Source of the DNA: UBA4660 sp034408895 | GTDB taxonomy: Bacteria; Bacteroidota; Bacteroidia; Flavobacteriales_D; Sanyastnellaceae | Direction of reading: 5' to 3' | NCBI GenBank assembly: GCA_034408895.1 | Contig: JAWXCI010000024.1 | Span: 40,096-104,095, forward strand | Length of the DNA stretch: 64,000 nucleotides | Shown: positions 41,894 to 48,964 of the stretch, piece after piece | Numbering within the stretch: position 1 is the stretch's first letter | Layout of the letters: each line of letters begins with the position of its first letter | The notes under the pieces: model-generated | Database searches by the model: none | What the model saw: only the letters and a program-made list of their open reading frames with translations | What the model was told of the DNA's origin: nothing | Position numbers and translations under genes: made by a program

Positions 41894-42913
41894 GTGACAA
41901 ACATTCAACAAGATATTTCCTTAAAACTCTTCAACACATTCGGTATTGACGCGAGCGCGAAATATTTTGCCTCCTTCGAATCTGTTGACTCACTGTGTGA
42001 AATTTTAAGCAACAACAAAATCTCGGCTGAAAAAAGACTTGTGTTGGGTGGCGGAAGCAATATCCTCTTCACCCGCGACTTCGATGGTCTGGTTTTGAAG
42101 AACGAATTGCGCGGCATTGAAGTGGTGCGCGAAGACGACAATCATTTTTTCGTGCAGACTGCGGCCGGGGAAAACTGGCATGGTTTGGTTTTGCATTGCA
42201 TCAACAATCATTACGCTGGAGTGGAAAATCTTTCGCTCATTCCGGGTTGTGCAGGTGCTGCACCTATGCAAAACATCGGTGCTTATGGCGTTGAGATAAA
42301 GGATGTGTTCCATTCGCTTGAAGCATTGCATATGGAAGACCAAATAGTAAAAACATTTTCGCTGGATGAGTGTGAGTTTGGTTACCGCGAAAGCATTTTC
42401 AAGAACAGGGAAAGGGGCAAGTGGATCATTACTTCGATGACGTTGAAGCTGAACAAGCGCCCTGTTTTCCAAACTCATTATGGAGCCATTGAGGAAGAAC
42501 TGGAAAAGATGAATCTCGACCGGCTGAACATTGGTGCCATCTCTCGCGCAGTGATTAATATCCGTTCAACGAAACTTCCCAACCCGGTTCAAATGGGGAA
42601 TGCCGGAAGTTTTTTTAAGAATCCCGTGGTTAGTCGCGTTGTGTTTGAAAACATTAAAGCACAACACAGTGATGTGGTGGCTTACCCGGTAAGTGAAAGT
42701 GAGGTGAAACTTGCCGCAGGCTGGCTTATTGACCGTGCAGGATGGAAGGGAAAATCATTTGGCAACTATGGAGTGCACCACAACCAGGCACTGGTGCTGG
42801 TGAATTACGGTGGTGCAACAGGACAAGAAATTTTCTCGATGTCGCAAAAAATTCTGGAAGATGTGGAAGGTAAGTTTGGGGTGAGACTGGTGAGAGAGGT
42901 GAATTTGGTGTGA
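41894..42913 (+). CDS. murB: UDP-N-acetylmuramate dehydrogenase
   Basis: 339 residues, FAD-dependent reductase that makes UDP-MurNAc for peptidoglycan. The FAD-binding loops LGGGSNILFT (near 50) and LIPGCAGAAPMQNIGAYG (near 115) are present, and the catalytic Ser is in GNAGSFFKNPV near 235. The sequence shape is that of type I MurB, as in E. coli. The GTG at 41894 gives MTNIQQDISLKLFNTFGI, the usual start for the family in this phylum; a TTG three codons upstream also fits. TACATTGG just before it resembles the local -7 element. Confidence 0.92.
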   Translation: MTNIQQDISLKLFNTFGIDASAKYFASFESVDSLCEILSNNKISAEKRLVLGGGSNILFTRDFDGLVLKNELRGIEVVREDDNHFFVQTAAGENWHGLVLHCINNHYAGVENLSLIPGCAGAAPMQNIGAYGVEIKDVFHSLEALHMEDQIVKTFSLDECEFGYRESIFKNRERGKWIITSMTLKLNKRPVFQTHYGAIEEELEKMNLDRLNIGAISRAVINIRSTKLPNPVQMGNAGSFFKNPVVSRVVFENIKAQHSDVVAYPVSESEVKLAAGWLIDRAGWKGKSFGNYGVHHNQALVLVNYGGATGQEIFSMSQKILEDVEGKFGVRLVREVNLV

Positions 42914-42938
42914 CTGTGAGTCGGGAATAAGTGTGCCA

Positions 42939-44018
42939 TTACTTCAGTTTCAACAATGTTCCCGCATCCACCCTGTCCGATGGCAAAAGTGAATTCAGTT
43001 TATAAAGTTTTTTCAACTTAATACCATACCGTTGCGAGATGTCACGCAGGGTATCGCCTTCCTGAAAAGTATAAGAAGCTTGTGTGCCGGAACTTCGTTT
43101 GGGTTGGAGGTAAATTATCTCTCCTTCACTTAAGATTTCATGATTCGCCAGATCGTTGTACTTACGGATTTGCCATTCCATCATTTCTAAATCTTCAGCA
43201 ATACTTTGTTGAGTGTCTCCTGATTTTGCAACAATGAATTTAATCTTGTTTTCGCTCAGCTTGATTTCATGACCCGAGGAAACATTGATGGTCTTTGATT
43301 CATCCTTGCTTTCAGTCTTTTTATTCTGCGTTGATTTGTTCTCTGCTGTTTCATCTTTTTTCCCATCGCTGGAATTACCTGAATTGCCACAAGGTTGTGC
43401 AGGCAATTTTCCCTTCTTTATGTACTCCATTCCTTGTGCATCATATTCATGGAGATTGTGTTTCTCCACAAGGCTGATGAGTAAATCGGGATACTGGGAG
43501 TTTGTTGCATATCCACATTCCTTTAATCCTTTCGCCCATTTCTTGTAGTCATCGGCATCGTATCCGAAAAGTTTTTCGTAGCGCTTTTTCTTCAGGAAGA
43601 GGGAATGATCTTCGAAGGACTCACAGGCATTTGTGTATTTGCGGAAACACTCTCCGTTGGTTTCATCATCCTCATGAATTTTTTTCCCGCCCCAATCATT
43701 GTGGCACTTAATTCCAAAATGATTATTGCCTTTTTCAGCAAGGCGACTGTTTCCATTTCCGCTTTCCAACATGCCCTGTGCAAGGGTGATGCTTGCAGGA
43801 ATTTTATGAACCACCATCTGGTAGATTGCTTCAGCCTTCCATTGTGTGATGTAGTCAGTGGCGGAAAAATTAGCAGGAAGTTGACCACGTTGTGACGTGG
43901 GAAGTGCTGACCCTTCGCGATGAGAAGCTCGCAGGGAGATGTTATCGGAGAAAATTCCGAGAGACAAAAATGTCAACCGGACAAGAAATGTTTTGAGATG
44001 AAATTTGTTGAACTTCAT
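42939..44018 (-). CDS. Secreted glucosaminidase with two LysM domains
   Basis: 359 residues. Signal segment about residues 1-25, a glucosaminidase (GH73, FlgJ-like) domain from about 60 to 200 with the catalytic Glu in GMLESGNGNSRLA, then a Ser/Lys/Glu-rich linker, and two LysM domains (about 250-300 and 315-359). It should cut the glycan backbone in the periplasm or at the cell wall. Residues about 28-46 (RASHREGSALPTS) are encoded by a REP-like repeat also found between genes at 18451, so the stretch between signal peptide and catalytic domain seems to be repeat-derived. Confidence 0.9.
   Translation of the reverse strand: MKFNKFHLKTFLVRLTFLSLGIFSDNISLRASHREGSALPTSQRGQLPANFSATDYITQWKAEAIYQMVVHKIPASITLAQGMLESGNGNSRLAEKGNNHFGIKCHNDWGGKKIHEDDETNGECFRKYTNACESFEDHSLFLKKKRYEKLFGYDADDYKKWAKGLKECGYATNSQYPDLLISLVEKHNLHEYDAQGMEYIKKGKLPAQPCGNSGNSSDGKKDETAENKSTQNKKTESKDESKTINVSSGHEIKLSENKIKFIVAKSGDTQQSIAEDLEMMEWQIRKYNDLANHEILSEGEIIYLQPKRSSGTQASYTFQEGDTLRDISQRYGIKLKKLYKLNSLLPSDRVDAGTLLKLK
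43881..43936 (+). repeat. REP-like hairpin element, copy B, inside a gene
   Basis: CCACGT-TGTG-ACGTGG (43884-43899) then GAAGT, seven variable bases and CTTCGC, as in copy A at 18451-18510. The stem differs by one compensatory pair. A second weaker stem is GCGA/TCGC downstream. It is read in frame by the LysM protein gene on the opposite strand. Confidence 0.65.
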
Positions 44019-44111
44019 GATGTCGGCACCTGAAAATCGTGCCGCACAAAAGAAAATCTAAAGGAAATCTTTTGATGGCATGAATGGATAGAAGTGCGAA
44101 CAATCCTGTGT

Positions 44112-44582
44112 TCACAGCTGTGTAGGGGAATTCCATGGCATTGGTTCCTTCGCGCAATCGTGCTCTTTGGTCAACTCTCCTTTTTCGTTGTAGAATTTCC
44201 AGATTCCTGTTGGCTTACCAGATTCCAATTGACCGACTTGGAATAACTGGCCGTTCTCGTGCCATGTCTGGTAAGGCCCGTGAAGCACACCATCTATGTA
44301 AGTATTCATGCTCCATTTGTTGCCATTGTTGTAATAACTATACCAGGTGCCGTTGCGTTTTTCCGATTTGATTTCGCCTTCTGCTTTGGTCTTACCGTCT
44401 TCGTACAAATACTTCTCTGCAATTTTTGAGGAATCTTGTTCAGAATAAGTGACAATGAATTCGGGTTTGCCATTTTCGAAAGTGCGTTCAATTTTTTCTA
44501 TGCCAGAGATATTTTCCGAACGACAGGATATGAATAGCCACAAAGACGCTAAGACGTAAAGTTTCACAAAGGGAAATTTCAT
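44112..44582 (-). CDS. MORN-repeat lipoprotein
   Basis: About 156 residues. The start at 44582 gives MKFPFVKLYVLASLWLFISC, a lipoprotein signal with the lipobox LFISC. The body has several MORN_2-like repeats (KAEGEIKSEKRNGTWYSYY, GVLHGPYQTWHENGQLFQVG, GKPTGIWKFYNEKG), found in many Bacteroidota surface and YwqK-like proteins. Role unknown. The ATG lies directly after the polyprenyl synthase stop, so the two are co-transcribed. Remarkably, the codons for the signal peptide coincide with a CGCAAAG-family intergenic repeat read on the opposite strand. Confidence 0.82.
   Translation of the reverse strand: MKFPFVKLYVLASLWLFISCRSENISGIEKIERTFENGKPEFIVTYSEQDSSKIAEKYLYEDGKTKAEGEIKSEKRNGTWYSYYNNGNKWSMNTYIDGVLHGPYQTWHENGQLFQVGQLESGKPTGIWKFYNEKGELTKEHDCAKEPMPWNSPTQL
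44538..44573 (+). repeat. CGCAAAG-family repeat encoding a signal peptide
   Basis: CCACAAAGACGCTAAGACGT followed by AAAGTTTCACAAAGGG. It is read on the minus strand as most of the signal peptide of the MORN lipoprotein. Confidence 0.6.
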
Positions 44583-44583
44583 T

Positions 44584-45588
44584 CTACTTTTCACGATTGA
44601 TGGTGTAATCCACAAGTTGCTGCAAACTTTCACGAGCCGAAGATGCGGGAAATGTTTCGAGTATGGCGATGGCTTCGTTGCGAAATTCCTTCATTTTTTT
44701 CACGGCATAGTCAAGGCCACCATGAGCCGAAACGTACTGAACTAATTCGCGCACTCGTTTCGGTTCGGTGTTGTGATTTTTAACCGTGTTGATGATCCTT
44801 CTGCGGTCGGATGAGTTAGCATTTTGCAGAGCATAAATGAGTGGCAAGGTCATTTTGCGTTCCTGTATGTCAATGCCCGTTGGCTTCCCGATGTCCCCAT
44901 TTCCATAGTCGAACAAATCGTCCTTCAGCTGGAATGCAAGTCCAACCTTTAAACCGAATTCGCGCAGTTTTTTACTAGTCTGTTCATCAGCACCTCCGGC
45001 AATGGCACCACTCTCGCAACATGCGGCAACAAGAGATGCGGTTTTCTGTGCAATGATTTTGTAATAAACTTCTTCCGTGATGTTCAGCAATCTTGATTTC
45101 TCTTGTTGCAGTAATTCTCCTTCACTCATTTCCTGCACTGCACGGCTGGTGATCCTCAGCAAATCAAATTGTCCTGCTTCAACACTGATCATCAACCCGC
45201 GCGACAACAAATAGTCGCCAACCAACACGGCAATTTTATTTTTCCACAACGCGTTGATGGAGAAAAATCCCCTGCGCATATTCGCGTCATCCACCACATC
45301 ATCATGCACCAATGTTGCGGTGTGCAACAGCTCAATCATGCTTGCAGCAGTATGAGTGTTCTCATTCACAACACCGCACATTTTGCTACACAGAAACACG
45401 AACATGGGTCGCATTTGTTTGCCCTTGCGCTTTATTACATAATGGGTAATCTTGTTGAGTAGAAAATGATCGGAACGCATGGCATTGCGGAAATGGTCTT
45501 CGAATTTTTCCATTTCCTCCGCCACCGGAATTTTGATTCTATCCAATTCGTTCACAACGGGGACGAAGTTAGGTTGAGCGCTATTCAC
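44584..45588 (-). CDS. Trans-polyprenyl diphosphate synthase
   Basis: 334 residues. All-alpha prenyltransferase that builds the long isoprenoid chain for menaquinone. The first aspartate-rich motif is LVHDDVVDDANMRRG near residue 95 and the second QLKDDLFDYGNGDIGKP near 220. GKQMRPM near 55 is the IPP-binding Lys/Arg stretch. The small residues before the first motif suit a medium or long chain product, but chain length cannot be fixed. The MORN lipoprotein gene follows immediately. Confidence 0.92.
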   Translation of the reverse strand: MNSAQPNFVPVVNELDRIKIPVAEEMEKFEDHFRNAMRSDHFLLNKITHYVIKRKGKQMRPMFVFLCSKMCGVVNENTHTAASMIELLHTATLVHDDVVDDANMRRGFFSINALWKNKIAVLVGDYLLSRGLMISVEAGQFDLLRITSRAVQEMSEGELLQQEKSRLLNITEEVYYKIIAQKTASLVAACCESGAIAGGADEQTSKKLREFGLKVGLAFQLKDDLFDYGNGDIGKPTGIDIQERKMTLPLIYALQNANSSDRRRIINTVKNHNTEPKRVRELVQYVSAHGGLDYAVKKMKEFRNEAIAILETFPASSARESLQQLVDYTINREK

Positions 45589-45689
45589 AGAATAAGCTAT
45601 AAACCTACCTCGACAAATTCTTGAGCTATGTTATCGTGCCTGAAACTGGGAAACATTCTGCACTACAAAAGGCAGTAAAGACACCAAAC

Positions 45690-45697
45690 TATCTTCG
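45690..45697 (+). promoter_or_regulatory. Candidate -7 box before leuS
   Basis: TATCTTCG followed by CCCA, 17 bp before the leuS ATG. TTCG variant of TAnnTTTG. Confidence 0.4.
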
Positions 45698-45714
45698 CCC
45701 ACCTTTCATTTTTT

Positions 45715-48700
45715 ATGGAGTACGATTTCCGACAAATAGAGCAGAAGTGGCAACAACGCTGGCGCGAGCGCAAGACTTACAAGGCCATTGAATACGCTGA
45801 GAAGCCAAAATTTTATGCGCTGGATATGTTCCCTTATCCAAGTGGTGCAGGTTTGCATGTAGGTCATCCGCTGGGGTATATCGCGAGTGACATCATTGCG
45901 CGCTACAAACGACATCAGGGCTACAATGTGCTGCATCCTATGGGGTATGATTCTTTCGGATTGCCGGCAGAGCAGTATGCTATACAGACGGGGCAACATC
46001 CGGAGATTACTACGAAGACAAACATTGTACGGTATCGTGAACAGTTAGATAAAATTGGTTTCGCTTATGATTGGGATAGAGAAGTGCGTACAAGCAATCC
46101 CGATTATTACAAATGGACGCAATGGATTTTTTCGCTCATTTACAATTCCTGGTTCAACAAGACCACGAACAAAGCAGAGCACATGAGTACACTCATCAAA
46201 AAATTTGAAGAGAACGGAAATCAAAATGTGAATGCAGTGATTGAGGATGATTGGTTCAAGAACCTCAACCCGACCCTCTCCCAAGGAGAGGGAGCGCCCT
46301 TCGATTCAAATTTGGTCACTAATAACCAGTTCTTCTTTGGCAAGGATTGGCAAGGAGATTTTACTGCCACTGATTGGAAGAGTATGAACCCGGAGCAACA
46401 ACAATTGTTGTTGATGAATTTTCGTTTGACTTATCTCGCTGACTCATGGGTGAACTGGTGTCCTGCGCTGGGAACTGTGCTTGCGAATGATGAAGTAAAA
46501 GACGGCAAGAGCGAACGAGGTGGACATCCGGTGGAACAAAAACTGATGCGCCAATGGAGTATGCGTATCACTGCGTATGCACAGCGATTGCTGGATGGAC
46601 TTGATGCTATTGACTGGCCGGAGAACATCAAGGAAGTGCAGCGCAATTGGATTGGGAGAAGCGAAGGTGCTTCATTGAAGTTTCGGGTTTCGGGTTCCGA
46701 ATTCCTGGTTGAAGTGTTCACGACAAGACCCGATACCATCTTCGGAGTGTCGTTTATGACGCTTGCTCCTGAACATGAATTAGTGTTACAAATCACCACA
46801 CCTGACTACCGTGAAGCAGTAGAACAATACATCGCGAATGCAAAACTGAAAACTGAAAGAGACAGACAGGCGGATGTAAAAAATATCACAGGACAATTCA
46901 CGGGTGCTTATGCGCTACATCCATTTACCGAAGAAAAAATTCCGATTTGGATTGGTGAGTATGTGTTGATTGGATATGGAACAGGCGCTGTGATGGCCGT
47001 GCCCGCAGGTGACCAACGCGACTGGGACTTTGCAGCGAAGTTTGGGTTGCCCATTCCAAACATTTTTGAGGGTGTGGACATCAGTGAAAAAGCAGAGCCT
47101 TCGAAAGATGCGGTCCTTGCCAATTCTGATTTTCTTAATAACCTCACCCCTCACCCCTCTCCAAAGGGAGAGGGGAACAAATCCTCATCCATAAAAAGAG
47201 CAATAGAAGAAATTGAAACAAGAGGAATAGGTCAGGGCAAAGTGAATTACAGGATGCGCGATGCTGTGTTCAGTCGGCAGCGGTATTGGGGTGAGCCGTT
47301 TCCGGTTTACTACAAGAATGACATTCCATATCTCCTAGATGAAAAAGACGGGCAGGTGACCTTGCCCGAAGTGGATAAATATCTGCCCACTGAAGATGGC
47401 GAGCCGCCCCTTGCCCGCGCAAAACGCGAAGCATGGAATGTGTGGAAAGGAGACCGCATGGAATACAACACCATGCCCGGCTGGGCTGGCAGTTCGTGGT
47501 ATTTCCTCCGCTACATGGACCCAAAGAATGAAAAAACTTTTGCTGCGCGTGAGAAGATTGATTACTGGAACCAGGTGGACTTATACATTGGTGGTGCGGA
47601 ACACGCCACCGGTCATTTGCTCTACTCACGCTTCTGGACAAAAATTCTCGCTGACCACGGCTATATCGGTTTTGATGAGCCGTTCAAGAAGATGATTAAC
47701 CAGGGGATGATCTTGGGCAGGAGCAGTTTTGTTTATCGGTTCACCTTTGTTGATGACAAAGGCTTGGTATTAGGTCCTTACAATAGTTCCAAAGATTATC
47801 TGCTGTCTAAAGAATATTATGATAAACTAAATGAACACCACTACGACATTGACGACATTAAAGAATTAATTCGTCTACAACTTGGCAATGATGAGTTTCA
47901 AAGAATCATGGATTTTGGTTCTTATAATATTCAAAGCCTTTACGCTGATATCTCTGAAGTGAATAATGATATTTTGAACACGAGAGCGTATGAGAGATGG
48001 TTTTTCAAACAACTTGCCGGTGATGAGAACCGTTTCGATGAGCTGGATGGCGTTGAGCGAGGCAGGTTTATTTCTTTCATTTTCAACGATGAAGGCAAAT
48101 ACATCTGCGGTTGGGAAATCGAAAAAATGTCCAAGTCCAAGTACAACGTTCAAACTCCAGATGAGCTTGTAGAAAAATTTGGTGCTGACACATTGCGCAT
48201 GTACGAGATGTTCCTCGGTCCGGTTGAGCAAAGCAAACCGTGGGATACAAAAGGCATAAGCGGTGTACACAATTTCCTACGCAAACTGTGGAGACTGAGC
48301 CACGACAAGGACAACAACTTCAGCGAGAGTGATGATGCACCCACAAAAGCAGAACTGAAATCGCTGCACGCTGCAATAAAGAAAGTAACAGAAGACCTCA
48401 ACCGCTTGAGTTGGAATACTGTCGTGAGCACGCTCATGATTTGCGTGAACGAACTGACAGAACAGAAATGCAACAAGCGGCAAATAATAGAGCCACTTTG
48501 CATTTTGCTTTCGCCTTATGCACCACATATTGCGGAAGAACTTTGGGAGAAGTTGGGTCATGCCACTTCCATTACAGATGCTCCATGGCCGGTATTCAAC
48601 GAAGAGTTTTTGAAAGAGGATGCGTTCGATTATCCCGTTTCATTCAATGGCAAAACGCGTTTCTTCATTCCGCTAGGTGTGGAACTTTCTCAGGACGAAG

Positions 48701-48807
48701 TGACCAAGGCTGTGCTCGCTCATGAGCTAACTTTCAAATACCTCGATGGCAAGGAACCGAAAAAAATCATAGTGGTTCCGAAAAGGATTGTGAATGTGGT
48801 GGTGTGA
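45715..48807 (+). CDS. leuS: Leucyl-tRNA synthetase
   Basis: 1,030 residues, class I aminoacyl-tRNA synthetase. The HIGH motif lies in YPSGAGLHVGHPLGY near residue 42 and KMSKS in EKMSKSKYNV near 805. The editing domain has FTTRPDTIFG near 340. The protein is longer than the usual 900-950 of this phylum. Part of the excess comes from two in-frame insertions encoded by hairpin repeats: NPTLSQGEGAP (about 187) and LTPHPSPKGEG (about 477). A third repeat-like stretch, FRVSGSEF near 323, precedes the editing-site motif. Catalytic motifs are intact, so the enzyme should work, with the insertions as surface loops. Confidence 0.95.
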   Translation: MEYDFRQIEQKWQQRWRERKTYKAIEYAEKPKFYALDMFPYPSGAGLHVGHPLGYIASDIIARYKRHQGYNVLHPMGYDSFGLPAEQYAIQTGQHPEITTKTNIVRYREQLDKIGFAYDWDREVRTSNPDYYKWTQWIFSLIYNSWFNKTTNKAEHMSTLIKKFEENGNQNVNAVIEDDWFKNLNPTLSQGEGAPFDSNLVTNNQFFFGKDWQGDFTATDWKSMNPEQQQLLLMNFRLTYLADSWVNWCPALGTVLANDEVKDGKSERGGHPVEQKLMRQWSMRITAYAQRLLDGLDAIDWPENIKEVQRNWIGRSEGASLKFRVSGSEFLVEVFTTRPDTIFGVSFMTLAPEHELVLQITTPDYREAVEQYIANAKLKTERDRQADVKNITGQFTGAYALHPFTEEKIPIWIGEYVLIGYGTGAVMAVPAGDQRDWDFAAKFGLPIPNIFEGVDISEKAEPSKDAVLANSDFLNNLTPHPSPKGEGNKSSSIKRAIEEIETRGIGQGKVNYRMRDAVFSRQRYWGEPFPVYYKNDIPYLLDEKDGQVTLPEVDKYLPTEDGEPPLARAKREAWNVWKGDRMEYNTMPGWAGSSWYFLRYMDPKNEKTFAAREKIDYWNQVDLYIGGAEHATGHLLYSRFWTKILADHGYIGFDEPFKKMINQGMILGRSSFVYRFTFVDDKGLVLGPYNSSKDYLLSKEYYDKLNEHHYDIDDIKELIRLQLGNDEFQRIMDFGSYNIQSLYADISEVNNDILNTRAYERWFFKQLAGDENRFDELDGVERGRFISFIFNDEGKYICGWEIEKMSKSKYNVQTPDELVEKFGADTLRMYEMFLGPVEQSKPWDTKGISGVHNFLRKLWRLSHDKDNNFSESDDAPTKAELKSLHAAIKKVTEDLNRLSWNTVVSTLMICVNELTEQKCNKRQIIEPLCILLSPYAPHIAEELWEKLGHATSITDAPWPVFNEEFLKEDAFDYPVSFNGKTRFFIPLGVELSQDEVTKAVLAHELTFKYLDGKEPKKIIVVPKRIVNVVV
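46274..46292. repeat. CCCTCTCC hairpin inside leuS, copy 1
   Basis: CCCTCTCC-CAA-GGAGAGGG, a perfect 8-bp stem with a 3-nt loop, read in frame as part of NPTLSQGEG. Same stem family as 47154-47175 and 31425-31507. Confidence 0.7.
47141..47175. repeat. CCCTCTCC hairpin inside leuS, copy 2
   Basis: ACCTCACCCCTCAC leads into CCCCTCTCC-AAAG-GGAGAGGGG (47154-47175), a perfect 9-bp stem with a 4-nt loop, read in frame as LTPHPSPKGEG. Confidence 0.75.
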
Positions 48808-48876
48808 CACAAAACATCTCAACACCCTGCTAACAAACGATTTCAACAATTGCTCAAAGTTTTAGCTGGGAATGCT

Positions 48877-48944
48877 TTGCGGCAAACCGCAACTTTGCGC
48901 ACGTAAGTTCCTTCGTAGAATTTTCATCCCGATAACTATCGGGA
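48877..48944. repeat. Two hairpins in the dnaG leader
   Basis: TTGCGG-CAAA-CCGCAA (48877-48892) and TCCCGATA-AC-TATCGGGA (48927-48944). The second belongs to the CCCGA hairpin family seen at 18111 and 19538. They lie between leuS and the TTG start of dnaG. Confidence 0.6.
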
Positions 48945-48964
48945 CTGCATTTCCAATTTCTATT

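Noticed and set aside
46045..47200. Frameshifts in leuS as the cause of the odd segments
   Set aside because: The frame is kept on both sides of each hairpin and the flanking LeuRS motifs follow in order, so these are in-frame insertions.
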